The notes under the pieces are model-generated. The model saw only the letters and a list, made by a program, of their open reading frames with translations. It made no database searches and was not told the origin of the DNA. Made by a program: the position numbers and the translations under genes. A DNA stretch of 64,000 nucleotides, from NCBI RefSeq assembly GCF_030128875.1, contig NZ_CP124620.1, positions 2,976,001 through 3,040,000 of the forward strand, given 5' to 3'. Numbering within the stretch: the stretch's first letter is position 1; each line of letters starts with the position of its first letter. Of the stretch, positions 38,283 to 48,538 are shown one piece after another. This DNA is from Stenotrophomonas sp. BIO128-Bstrain. Lineage in GTDB: Bacteria > Pseudomonadota > Gammaproteobacteria > Xanthomonadales > Xanthomonadaceae.

Positions 38283-39349
38283 GGCAATTCTCCAGAGTGG
38301 TCAGGGGTCGACGAAAGCGCAGCGGCATCGGCTGCAAGAAGACCCGGCGGCAGCTCGGGAAACGGCGTTTCCAGCGCGTCCGCCAGGCGATAGCCCGTGC
38401 CGTCGAAGCCGAAGACACGGGCAATGCTTCCGACGCGGCGCTTGCGGCCACGTCCGGCGATGTGGATGACGACGTTGACCGCCTCGGCGATCAGCGCCCG
38501 CGGCGGGTTCACCGCGACTTCGAGAATCAGTTGTTCCAGGCGCAGCAACGCGCCCAGCGCGGAACCGGCGTGGATGGTGGCGATACCGCCGGGGTGTCCC
38601 GTTCCCCACACTTTGATGAGGTCAAGGGCTTCGCCGCCGCGCACTTCGCCGACGATCACACGGTCGGGGCGCAGCCGCATCGTGGCGCGCACCAGCTCGG
38701 TCATGGACACTACGCCCGCGCGGGTGCGCAGCGGCACATGATCGCGGGCCGCGCATTGCAGCTCGATGGTGTCTTCGAGCACCAGCACGCGGTCGCCGGT
38801 GGCGGCAATTTCGGCCAGCAGCGCGTTCGCCAGCGTGGTCTTGCCGCTGCTGGTCGCGCCCGCGATCAGGATGTTCTGGCGCTCGCGCACGGCGCGGCGC
38901 AGAAATTCCGCTTGATCGACGGTCAGAATGCCGTCGCTGACGTAGCGATCCAGGCCGATGATGCTCACCGCCCGCTTGCGCAGCGCGAAAGCCGGGCCAG
39001 GCGCGGCCGGCGGCAAGATACCCTCGAAGCGCTCGCCGGTTTCCGGTAGTTCGGCGGTCAGCAGCGGTTGGCCGCGATGCACCTCCGCGCCGACGTGCGC
39101 AGCCACTAGGCGAATGATGCGTTCGCCATCGGCTTCGGGCAGTTCAACGCCCAGCGGCGTGCGGCCTGATGACAGCCGATCCACCCATAAGGTGCGGTCG
39201 GGGTTGAGCATGATTTCCACCACGTCCGGGTCTTCCAGCGCGGTGGCGATGAGTGGCCCCATTGCCGTGCGCAGCATCTGGATACGGCGATCCAGCGAGG
39301 TCGCGGCAGACGAACGGGGTTCAGGCGGGATCTTCGGGGCGGTGCTCAT
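38279..39349 (-). CDS. trbB: Conjugal transfer ATPase TrbB (VirB11-like)
   Basis: 356 residues. Walker A GATSSGKTTL near residue 163, an Asp box VLVLEDTIELQC, Walker B region RVIVGEVRGGEALDLIKVWG and the His box TGHPGGIATIHAGSA, all VirB11 hallmarks. It is a cytoplasmic hexameric ATPase of the type IV secretion system. It overlaps copG by 4 bases. Confidence 0.96.
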   Translation of the reverse strand: MSTAPKIPPEPRSSAATSLDRRIQMLRTAMGPLIATALEDPDVVEIMLNPDRTLWVDRLSSGRTPLGVELPEADGERIIRLVAAHVGAEVHRGQPLLTAELPETGERFEGILPPAAPGPAFALRKRAVSIIGLDRYVSDGILTVDQAEFLRRAVRERQNILIAGATSSGKTTLANALLAEIAATGDRVLVLEDTIELQCAARDHVPLRTRAGVVSMTELVRATMRLRPDRVIVGEVRGGEALDLIKVWGTGHPGGIATIHAGSALGALLRLEQLILEVAVNPPRALIAEAVNVVIHIAGRGRKRRVGSIARVFGFDGTGYRLADALETPFPELPPGLLAADAAALSSTPDHSGELP

Positions 39350-39822
39350 GAGGCACGCTCCGCAGCGCGTTCATGGGCTTCGGCCTGCACTACCGCGTCA
39401 TCCATCCGCATCGGGTCGGGATGCAGTTCTTCCACCACATCGCGCACCAGGCTTCGGCCACGCAGCAGGTGGCGGCCAAGTTGTTCGATGAACTGCTCGA
39501 AGCGCGCCTTGCCTTGGGCGCGGGCTGCGTCTTGGTGCGCCTCGGGAACCGGCGTGCTGACGGTCAGGAAGTAGCGGATGAACAGCGCCAGCGTTTCGAT
39601 CTGGATGTTCTGGTCGCGCTCCAGGCGCTCGGCCTGCCGCGACAGGCGATCCAGCCGCTTGGCGATCGCGGCCTCGCGCTGATCGCTGGCGTCCGGCGAC
39701 AGCCAGGACGCCAGCGCCGCGGCGACGATGGACGACTTGGACACGCCTTTTTTGGCGGCCAGTTCGTCGAGGCGCTTGGCGTGCTCGTGCTGAATGAACA
39801 GATTGAGGCGGTATTGGCTCAT
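39346..39822 (-). CDS. CopG/ribbon-helix-helix family protein of the tra region
   Basis: 158 residues. MSQYRLNLFIQHEHAKRLDE and AAKKGVSKSSIVAAALASWL form a ribbon-helix-helix DNA-binding domain. A coiled coil follows (LDRLSRQAERLERDQNIQIE), and the rest is helical. In Tn4371-like ICEs a CopG-type gene stands between traG and trbB; it probably regulates the transfer operon. It overlaps traG and trbB by 4 bases each. Confidence 0.87.
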   Translation of the reverse strand: MSQYRLNLFIQHEHAKRLDELAAKKGVSKSSIVAAALASWLSPDASDQREAAIAKRLDRLSRQAERLERDQNIQIETLALFIRYFLTVSTPVPEAHQDAARAQGKARFEQFIEQLGRHLLRGRSLVRDVVEELHPDPMRMDDAVVQAEAHERAAERAS

Positions 39823-41819
39823 AGGTCGATTCCGTCATTGGGGTCGAGGGAAGCCAGCCGGGCCGTGCGCTGCATGGCCGGGTCGAACTGGCCGGGAAGC
39901 GGCAGCGGCAGGTCGTCGTCGTCATCGAGCAGCCCTAGGTCGGTCGCGTGTGCGTCCGTTTCGAGGTCGTAAGCGACGGTTTCGGATAGCTCCGGCTGGC
40001 GGCGCGGGCCGCCGTCATCAGGGCCGCCCAGGTCGTCTGCGGATGCCAAGGCCGGCGCGCCGGGTACGGCGGGAATCGCCAACCCGCTCCAGTCGTCTGG
40101 CCGTGACGGCGGCGCGTCGGCGTATTGCCCGGCCGCGAGCGCGGGCGGCAGTAGTACGCGACTCTTGAAGTTGGCGTCGGCGTAGTAGCGCAGCTTCTTC
40201 GCCTTGATCGGCGCGACGCTGGACACCATCACCACAGCGTCATCGGGCGGGAGCTGCATCACCTCGCCAGGCGTAAGCAACGGACGTGCGGTTTCTTGCC
40301 GCGACACCATCAGGTGCCCGAGCCACGGCGCGAGTCGGTGGCCCGCATAGTTGCGCTGCGCGCGCAGTTCGGTCGCCGTGCCGAGCGTTTCGGAAATCCT
40401 TTTCGCCGTGCGTTCGTCGTTGGTGGCGAACGTCACGCGAACGTGGCAGTTGTCCAGAATCGAATGGTTCTGGCCGTAGGCTTTGTCGATCTGGTTGAGG
40501 GACTGAGCGATGAGGAAGCTGCGGATGCCGTACCCAGCCATGAAGGCAAGCGCCGACTCGAAGAAGTCCAGGCGGCCCAGCGCCGGAAATTCATCGAGCA
40601 TCAGCAGCAGCTTGTGGTTGCGCTGGATGCCGTCGGAACCGTCGAGCGATTCGGTGAGTCGCCGCCCGATCTGGTTCAGGATGAGCCGGATCAGCGGCTT
40701 GGTGCGGCTGATGTCGGACGGCGGCACCACCAGATAGAGCGATACCGGATGCTCGGCGGAAATCAGGTCGGCGATGCGCCAGTCGCAGCGCGAAGTGACT
40801 TCGGCCACCGTGGGATCGCGGTAAAGGCCGAGGAACGACATGGCGGTGCTCAAGACACCGGAACGCTCGTTGTCCGACTTGTTGAGCACTTCGCGCGCGG
40901 CGGATGCGACAACCGGGTGCGGTGCATCGCCCAGGTGCTTCGTCGTCATCATCCGGTGCAGCGTCAGCTCGAACGGGCAAGCCGGGTCACTGAGGAAGTT
41001 GGCGACGCCGCGCAGCGTCTTGTCCTCGCCCGCATAGAGCACATGCAGGATCGCGCCGACCAGCAGCGCGTGCGAAGTCTTCTCCCAATGGTTGCGACGT
41101 TCGAGTGCGCCATCGGGATCGACCAGAATGTCGGCCACGTTCTGCACGTCGCGCACTTCATGTGCGCCGCGCCGAACCTCCAGCAGCGGGTTATAGGCGG
41201 CCGACTTCGCATCGGTCGGGTTGAATAGCAGGCAATGGCTGAACCGCGAACGCCAGCCGGCAGTAAGCGTCCAGTTCTCGCCTTTGATGTCGTGAACGAC
41301 GACGGACGCGGGCCAACTCAACAGGGTGGGAACAACTAGGCCGACGCCCTTGCCCGAGCGCGTGGGCGCAAAGGTCAGGACGTGTTCCGGGCCTTCGTGC
41401 CGCAGATACTGGCCGCGATGCAGGCCTAGGAAAACGCCGGCCGGCTGCGCCAGCCCGGCTTTCCGAACGTCATCCGCATGGGCCCAGCGTGCCGAACCGT
41501 AAGTGGTGACCAGACGCGACTGCCGCGAGCGCCACACTGACATGGCGATGGCAACCACCACGGCTACCAGACCGCTGCCGCCTGCAATTGCGCCACCTAT
41601 GTCGAAGACGTGCGGCGCGTAGGCATCGAAGAAGAACCACCACTCGAACAGTCGCCAGGGGTGATAGACCGGCGTTCCAAAGAAGTCGAACCACGACGAG
41701 CCAAGGCGTAGTTGGTAGCCCAGAGCGGCGGCTGTCCATTGCGTTGCACTCCACACACCGGCGATCACGATGCCGAATACGGCGGCGATCTGCCCGAACA
41801 GCACACCCTGAGCTTGCAT
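39819..41819 (-). CDS. traG: Type IV coupling protein TraG (VirD4-like)
   Basis: 666 residues. Two N-terminal membrane spans (about 8-25 and 75-95), Walker A FAPTRSGKGVGLVVPT near residue 150 and Walker B LLMLDEFPALGRLD near residue 405. It recruits the relaxase-DNA complex to the mating channel. The C-terminal tail is acidic, ending LLDDDDDLPLPLPGQFD and so on. It is the first gene of the long transfer operon. Confidence 0.96.
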   Translation of the reverse strand: MQAQGVLFGQIAAVFGIVIAGVWSATQWTAAALGYQLRLGSSWFDFFGTPVYHPWRLFEWWFFFDAYAPHVFDIGGAIAGGSGLVAVVVAIAMSVWRSRQSRLVTTYGSARWAHADDVRKAGLAQPAGVFLGLHRGQYLRHEGPEHVLTFAPTRSGKGVGLVVPTLLSWPASVVVHDIKGENWTLTAGWRSRFSHCLLFNPTDAKSAAYNPLLEVRRGAHEVRDVQNVADILVDPDGALERRNHWEKTSHALLVGAILHVLYAGEDKTLRGVANFLSDPACPFELTLHRMMTTKHLGDAPHPVVASAAREVLNKSDNERSGVLSTAMSFLGLYRDPTVAEVTSRCDWRIADLISAEHPVSLYLVVPPSDISRTKPLIRLILNQIGRRLTESLDGSDGIQRNHKLLLMLDEFPALGRLDFFESALAFMAGYGIRSFLIAQSLNQIDKAYGQNHSILDNCHVRVTFATNDERTAKRISETLGTATELRAQRNYAGHRLAPWLGHLMVSRQETARPLLTPGEVMQLPPDDAVVMVSSVAPIKAKKLRYYADANFKSRVLLPPALAAGQYADAPPSRPDDWSGLAIPAVPGAPALASADDLGGPDDGGPRRQPELSETVAYDLETDAHATDLGLLDDDDDLPLPLPGQFDPAMQRTARLASLDPNDGIDL

Positions 41820-41980
41820 TGACTGGCCTCCGATTTCCCCTACGCTGTTTCCTCGTCGAAACGCGGCACAAGGACGTGCCGCATAGCGTGAGGATCAGTG
41901 CCGGGTCAGTGCCGGTCAAAGACCGTTATCGGAAGCAAGGTGATGAAATCAGCAAGGTTGCAGGCTGTGCAGAACCCAGT

Positions 41981-42013
41981 AAAAACGCCGCAGGCGCGGG
42001 CGCGCTGCGGCGT
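41981..42013 (-). terminator. Terminator between the exclusion lipoprotein gene and traG
   Basis: A 9-bp perfect stem, ACGCCGCAG (41985-41993) and CTGCGGCGT (42005-42013), followed on the minus strand by TTTT. It lies 43 bases past the lipoprotein stop and would isolate the two-gene traR unit from traG. Confidence 0.78.
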
Positions 42014-42055
42014 GTTGACAAAGAAGAACAGGATTTTTGGGCGAAGGACTGCCGA

Positions 42056-42319
42056 TCAGAAATTCGGTGGTGTCTCCGATGGTGTGTAGGGCGTCTTTCC
42101 GTCGCCGTAGAACCGCTTGCGGGTAGCCTCGGCAACGCGGTTGCAAAGCACATCGCCCAGCGTCGCGCGATCAGTCTTGCACTGCTGGCGCAGTTTCTTC
42201 AAGCGTGCCGGATCGGCGGCCAGTTCTTCTACGGTCGGCACGTTGGCCTGCTTGGGCGTCTCCGACGGGCCGCAGGCCGTGAGTGCCGCAACCAGCAGCA
42301 AGGGGATCATTCGCTTCAT
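42056..42319 (-). CDS. EexN/TrbK-like entry-exclusion lipoprotein (traR-linked copy)
   Basis: 87 residues. MKRMIPLLLVAALTACGPSE is a lipoprotein signal (lipobox LTAC). LAADPARLKKLRQQCKTDRA followed by TLGDVLCNRVAEATRKRF matches the lipoprotein in the trb operon in both cysteines. The family is annotated as EexN in ICEs. It overlaps the LysR gene by 4 bases and is probably co-expressed with it. Confidence 0.8.
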   Translation of the reverse strand: MKRMIPLLLVAALTACGPSETPKQANVPTVEELAADPARLKKLRQQCKTDRATLGDVLCNRVAEATRKRFYGDGKTPYTPSETPPNF

Positions 42320-43260
42320 GGCTCTGTGTCCTCCGGGGGTTCGGGTTCAGGTGGCGGCCTGGGCCGTGCGCGTTCGGGCAAATCGATGGCCTGCACCCGT
42401 TCGATGAACCGGGCCAGCACTTCCGAACACTCGCCTTCTCGATGCAACACATAGGTCGTTAGCACGGGGGAGCGGCCCGCCAAGGGCCGTGCTACCACAC
42501 CCGGCTCGCGGCTAGCCGCGATGTGGGTTGCACCAGTCAGCCCCAGCGCAAAACCTGCGGATACGAGAGCCATCATCAAATCGCAGGAAGCCACGCGCTC
42601 GGCAATCAGCGGCTCCAAGTCCGCGCGGCGCAGTACCCGTTCGACCTGGCGCGCATGCCCTTCGCACGCGAGCGGATCGCACAGCACCAGCGGGTAACGC
42701 AGCATTTCTTCGAGGGGGATGCGCTTGTGCTTGAGCAGGGGATGGCGCGCAGGCACGGCCACCATTAGCTGATCACTCCACACCGCTTCGGCCACGATGC
42801 CTTCGCCCACCTCATCGGACTGGGCGAATCCCACGTCGTACAGGTCGTCATGCAGCCCCTTGAGTTGCTGCGACAATGGCACTTCAAACAGCCGAATCTC
42901 AACTTCGGGTTCTTCCTGCCTACATAGCGCCAACAAGGTTGGCAGGCGCGACGGGGTAATGCCATCGGACAGTGCAATGCGCAACTGGCCGTGGAAGCCA
43001 TTTGCCGCCGCCTTCACACTCTCGCGAGCCTGCTGCAAGGCTGTGAAAATGCGCGGAACATGTGCCATAAGCAGCTTGCCCGCCCGCGTCAGCCGCGTAC
43101 TGCGGCTGGTGCGTACGAACAACTGTTCGCCCAGGTCTTCTTCCAACTCCTTGATGGTGCGCGACAGCGGCGACTGCTCTATGTGCAAGCGCTCGGCGGC
43201 ACGGGCGAAGTGCAGTTCTTCAGCCACAGCAAGAAAGCAGCGCAAGTGACGAAGTTCCAT
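42316..43260 (-). CDS. LysR family regulator (TraR-like) of the transfer region
   Basis: 314 residues. An N-terminal winged helix (MELRHLRCFLAVAEELHFAR; AAERLHIEQSPLSRTIKELE) and a substrate-binding domain from about residue 90 (LRIALSDGITPSRLPTLL). A LysR gene upstream of traG is a fixed member of Tn4371-type ICEs, called traR there; it is not related to the quorum-sensing TraR. The C-terminus is proline-rich. The inducer is unknown. Confidence 0.9.
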   Translation of the reverse strand: MELRHLRCFLAVAEELHFARAAERLHIEQSPLSRTIKELEEDLGEQLFVRTSRSTRLTRAGKLLMAHVPRIFTALQQARESVKAAANGFHGQLRIALSDGITPSRLPTLLALCRQEEPEVEIRLFEVPLSQQLKGLHDDLYDVGFAQSDEVGEGIVAEAVWSDQLMVAVPARHPLLKHKRIPLEEMLRYPLVLCDPLACEGHARQVERVLRRADLEPLIAERVASCDLMMALVSAGFALGLTGATHIAASREPGVVARPLAGRSPVLTTYVLHREGECSEVLARFIERVQAIDLPERARPRPPPEPEPPEDTEP

Positions 43261-43358
43261 AGCCCTGTCCTTCCATGATCCTTGTTGATGTAGGGGACGA
43301 GATGCATACCTGCTGTAGTACCAGTCAAATTGAACTCAGATGCATGGCATATAATTAT

Positions 43359-43374
43359 ACATATGTTCATATGT
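43359..43374. promoter_or_regulatory. Palindrome, possible regulator site upstream of the HMA gene
   Basis: ACATATG-TT-CATATGT, a perfect 7-2-7 inverted repeat in AT-rich DNA between the LysR gene and the HMA-domain gene. It shares the CATATG and TTCAT words with the SmtB-like sites at 56753 and 54964 but lacks the TGAA half, so assignment to the ArsR paralogues is weak. Confidence 0.4.
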
Positions 43375-43398
43375 AAATCAATGTTATGTGAATGGCGC

Positions 43399-43430
43399 TT
43401 GACCTTCCAACCGTGACAAGGATCAAACTT
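43399..43430 (+). promoter_or_regulatory. MerR/CueR-type promoter of the small HMA gene
   Basis: TTGACC (-35) at 43399-43404 and a weak -10 (AAACTT, 43425-43430), separated by about 20 bases, the long spacing of MerR-activated promoters. The dyad CCTT...AAGG lies inside the spacer. The -35 and following CTTCCA are the same as in the 61779 promoter. Confidence 0.6.
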
Positions 43431-43459
43431 AGAGCATCCCAACCGGAAAGGAGTTTTCC

Positions 43460-43654
43460 ATGCAATTCCATCTCGAAGACATGACCTGCGGCGGCTGCGC
43501 CCGCACCGTAACCAAGACGATCCAGTTGATCGACCCCAATGCCACGATCATCACGGACCCGCCGAGCCGTCGCGTCGAGGTGCAGACTTCGGCTTCCCAA
43601 GAGCAGATCGCCGCGGCCCTCAGCGAAGCTGGCTTCCCACCGCGTGCGCAGTAA
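43460..43654 (+). CDS. Small HMA-domain metallochaperone (copper chaperone-like)
   Basis: 64 residues, a single heavy-metal-associated domain. MQFHLEDMTCGGCARTVTKT has the MTCxxC metal-binding motif, here with Cys10 and Cys13. These proteins carry Cu(I) to P-type ATPases; the neighbour copA is such a pump. The GGAAAGGAG ribosome binding site is 8 bases upstream. A heavy-metal transport protein of the MerP type is an alternative but no other mer gene is present. Confidence 0.88.
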   Translation: MQFHLEDMTCGGCARTVTKTIQLIDPNATIITDPPSRRVEVQTSASQEQIAAALSEAGFPPRAQ

Positions 43655-43989
43655 AACCTCCTCGCGGTCGATCCGCACGTAGGTCGACCGCGATGCGGAC
43701 ACACGCGCCGTGCCGTATCTGGCGCGGCGCTCAGTGCTTCTCAAGGTAGGGAACCTTCTTTCTCATCTCAATGGCCCTCGCCGCCACCACCAGGTTCTCG
43801 GTCAGGGGCACGAAGCCCAGCGGCGTGTGCTGTTCTCGCCCACGCAGGCTCACTTGAGTTCCCAGCGATCAACATAGACCCCCTTGAAGCAAGGGTGTGT
43901 AGGCACTTGGATCGCGGATCGGTCGTCAGGCTGCATCGACCTCAATCCTTCGCTTACCAGCAACCCCGCCTGCAGCGGTACGCCAAGCC
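43655..43989. pseudogene. Gene-free stretch with a possible minus-strand gene remnant
   Basis: 335 bases without an intact gene. On the minus strand, 43731-43872 is an open frame of about 46 codons that ends REQHTPLGFVPLTENLVVAA followed by RAIEMRKKVPYLEKH and a stop. It has the look of a real C-terminus but no start region or known family. A stop in frame separates it from upstream sequence. It may be a decayed gene left by a cargo rearrangement. Confidence 0.3.
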
Positions 43990-44346
43990 CTAGTGGTTCT
44001 CCTTGGCGTGGTTGATCGTGTACTTCGGGATCTCGACGGTCAGGTCCTCGTTCGCAACGATGGCCTGGCAGCTCAGGCGTGACTGCGCCTCTAGTCCCCA
44101 CGCCCGATCGAGCAAGTCGTCCTCGCACTCCTCGACCTCGTTGAGCGACTCGAAGCCCTTGCGCACGATGCAGTGGCAGGTCGTGCATGCACAACTCATG
44201 TCGCAGGCATGCTCGATCTCGATGCCGTTGTCCAGCAGCGCTTCGCAGATCGAGGTGCCGGCTGGCACGTTCAGCACGGCGCCCTCAGGCGCCAGTTCAG
44301 GGTGAGGTAAGACGGTGATTTGGGCACGTATCTTCTGGCCGATCAA
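43990..44346 (-). CDS. fdx: ISC-type [2Fe-2S] ferredoxin
   Basis: 118 residues using a TTG start at 44346 that overlaps the cueR stop (TTGA); no ATG is available before the conserved region. EHACDMSCACTTCHCIVRKG, followed by DRAWGLEAQSRLSCQA, gives the four cluster cysteines and closely matches E. coli Fdx along its length. The chromosomal Fdx belongs to the ISC system; this copy is in a copper operon. A role in repairing or buffering Fe-S damage by Cu(I) is inference. Confidence 0.85.
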   Translation of the reverse strand: MIGQKIRAQITVLPHPELAPEGAVLNVPAGTSICEALLDNGIEIEHACDMSCACTTCHCIVRKGFESLNEVEECEDDLLDRAWGLEAQSRLSCQAIVANEDLTVEIPKYTINHAKENH

Positions 44347-44822
44347 TGAGAACGCGGCTTTTTCGGCGTTGCGTTGGCACGCTCGCGGCGCGGCACGGCG
44401 CCGGTGCGCGCTTCGGGCTCGTCGCCGCCGGCATCGGGCTGCTCCAGCGTGTGCAGGATTGGGCATTCGGGCCGTTCGTCGCCCGCGCAGCACCGGATCA
44501 GAGCCTTGAGCGTCCCGGCCATCTCCAGCATGCTTTCGATGCGCCGGTCCAACTCGGCGATGTGCTGCTGGGCCAGGCGCTTGACGTCAGCGCTCTGGCG
44601 CGCCTTGTCGTTCCACAGCCCCAGCAGGTCCGTGATCTCGGCCACCGAAAAGCCGAGGTCTCGCGCGCGCCGGATGAAATGCAGGCGGTGGACGTCGTCC
44701 TGGGTATAGGCGCGGTAGCCTGCATCGGTGCGGTCGGCCGGGGGAATCAGGCCGATCTGTTCGTAGTAGCGGATCATCTTGGCCGAGACCTTCGAAGCCT
44801 TGGATGCTTCACCGATGTTCAT
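44343..44822 (-). CDS. cueR: MerR family copper-responsive regulator CueR
   Basis: 159 residues. MNIGEASKASKVSAKMIRYY, followed by EQIGLIPPADRTDAGYRAY, is the CueR/HmrR winged helix; the dimerisation helix follows. The metal-binding loop has cysteines at RCCAGDERPECPI, consistent with Cu(I) sensing by the CueR subgroup (C112/C120 in E. coli CueR). It lies 15 bases downstream of copA on the same strand and would activate the TTGACC promoters nearby. The Lys/Arg-rich C-terminus is longer than in E. coli CueR (135). Confidence 0.88.
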   Translation of the reverse strand: MNIGEASKASKVSAKMIRYYEQIGLIPPADRTDAGYRAYTQDDVHRLHFIRRARDLGFSVAEITDLLGLWNDKARQSADVKRLAQQHIAELDRRIESMLEMAGTLKALIRCCAGDERPECPILHTLEQPDAGGDEPEARTGAVPRRERANATPKKPRSH

Positions 44823-44837
44823 GGTGTTCCTCCTTTC

Positions 44838-47333
<2,496 letters not shown>

Positions 47334-47367
47334 GTTTGTTTCCCAGAGTTGATATTAGACACGGGGG

Positions 47368-47398
47368 AGCTTAGGGATTACCATCGTGGGAAGGTCAA
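47368..47398 (-). promoter_or_regulatory. CueR-type promoter of copA
   Basis: On the minus strand TTGACC (47393-47398) and TAAGCT (47368-47373) are separated by exactly 19 bases, the MerR-type overlong spacing. The spacer starts TTCCCAC and contains ATGGTAA, similar to known CueR operators. The site is 35 bases before the copA start. Confidence 0.78.
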
Positions 47399-47570
47399 GC
47401 GATTTTTTCGGGTAGTGTCAGGTTTCAGATATGGTCCGGTGCGCGGGGAAACGATGGGCCTTGGCTGCCAGGTTCGCCCTGGTCCCGGGCTACGCGCGCT
47501 TTCAAGCGGTCGCGGCCTCGTTGATCCTGAAGGGCGAGAACAGCCGTTCGAGAGTAGGAATTTTTGAGAG

Positions 47571-47927
47571 ATGACTCCACGCAAACCAGCCAGTGCTCCG
47601 CAGAAGGGCCCAAACGTCGATCTGGCCTCCCTGTCACAGAACGACGTGACGATCCTGGCCGAGACCTTCCGCCTCCTGGGCGACCCGTCCCGGCTGAGAA
47701 TCATGCTGTGCTGTATGAAGGGGTCTACTTCGGTTGGTGACATCGCAGAAACTCTCGACCTCTCGCAATCACTGGTGAGTCACCACCTGCGGCTGCTGCG
47801 TGGAGCGAGGTTGGTCAAGGGCGTGCGCCAGGCCAAGCAGATCTTCTATGAGGTGGCCGACCAGCACGTGAACCAGGTGCTGCTGGACATGGCCATCCAC
47901 ATCGCCGAAGACCATAGCGACGAGTAG
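47571..47927 (+). CDS. ArsR/SmtB family metal-sensing repressor (copy 1)
   Basis: 118 residues. Winged helix with the recognition helix DLSQSLVSHHLRLLRGARLV. The last helix carries D-Q-H-x10-H-I-A-E, the alpha-5 Zn/Co/Cd-binding motif of SmtB and CzrA; the CxC of alpha-3 ArsR/CadC sensors is absent. It is about 70% identical by eye to the repressor at 56099. A copper sensor is unlikely despite its position next to copA. The flavoprotein remnant abuts its stop. Confidence 0.88.
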   Translation: MTPRKPASAPQKGPNVDLASLSQNDVTILAETFRLLGDPSRLRIMLCCMKGSTSVGDIAETLDLSQSLVSHHLRLLRGARLVKGVRQAKQIFYEVADQHVNQVLLDMAIHIAEDHSDE

Positions 47928-47974
47928 CCGGCGGAGCCCGCACCGATGACGATGACATCGAAGTTATTGTCCAT
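47928..47974 (-). pseudogene. Truncated 5' end of an FAD/NAD oxidoreductase gene
   Basis: On the minus strand, AGGAG precedes an ATG at 47972-47974 and the first 16 codons read MDNNFDVIVIGAGSAG. This is a textbook N-terminal Rossmann dinucleotide-binding motif of the dihydrolipoamide dehydrogenase/mercuric reductase family. The homology stops at once at the ArsR stop codon (47925-47927), so only the start of the gene remains. It marks a recombination point within the cargo. Confidence 0.7.
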
Positions 47975-48080
47975 GTGCAATCTCCTGAGGTGGTTCAGAC
48001 GCGAAGTCTGCCAACGCTGATATCGCTGGAGAATCGGGCCGGCGACACATGGCCGCCTGTCCCAAAACGGTTGCCCGCCT

Positions 48081-48476
48081 TTACGGAAGGACGAATCGTA
48101 TGCTGTTGACTTTGCCCCCACGCTCGACTTGAACTACGGCTTTCGCACCCTTTGCCGCGAAAGCGCCATTGTTTTCCAGGCGGCTGCCGTCGGCAGCAGG
48201 TGACAGTTGCACCTCCTGCTTCTGCGCGCCCGCGAGCAACACGAGCTTGGCCTTGGCATCGCTGACATTGACCTCCTTGCCATGGTCGCGCAAATAAAGT
48301 TGGGCGAGCGCGGGTTGAACAACAAGTTCGTAGTCCACGTCATTGGCTTCGACGACGACACCAGCGTGGCGAGGCGTGTGATCGTGTTCATGGTCGTGAT
48401 CATCGGCGGCAAAAGCGGTCGCAGACGCCATGGTCAGGGCAATGCCGGCCAGCACTGAGCGTTTGAAGAGTTGCAT
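48081..48476 (-). CDS. Small exported histidine-rich protein, last gene of the czc operon
   Basis: 131 residues. Signal peptide MQLFKRSVLAGIALTMASATAFA, then a His/Asp-rich start of the mature protein (DDHDHEHDHTPRHAG) that looks metal-binding. The middle (DYELVVQPALAQLYLRDHGK) resembles part of the protein at 52813-53352. It sits 62 bases past czcA on the same strand. It may be a periplasmic metal-binding accessory, like CzcE in position but not in recognised sequence. Confidence 0.72.
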   Translation of the reverse strand: MQLFKRSVLAGIALTMASATAFAADDHDHEHDHTPRHAGVVVEANDVDYELVVQPALAQLYLRDHGKEVNVSDAKAKLVLLAGAQKQEVQLSPAADGSRLENNGAFAAKGAKAVVQVERGGKVNSIRFVLP

Positions 48477-48538
48477 GGATAAGCCTCCTGGGGTGGTGGA
48501 AAGTATCGGAAAGGGAGTGGCGGTCGAGTGCGGCCGCA

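Noticed and set aside
43331..43344. TGAA-CTCAGA-TGCA considered as another SmtB-type operator
   Set aside because: One mismatch in a half-site, no wider symmetry, and not near a promoter for a Zn/Cd gene.
43850..44194. Minus-strand frame ending HPCFKGVYVDRWELK
   Set aside because: Most of it overlaps the ferredoxin gene in another frame; only the last part lies in the gene-free stretch and no family was recognised.
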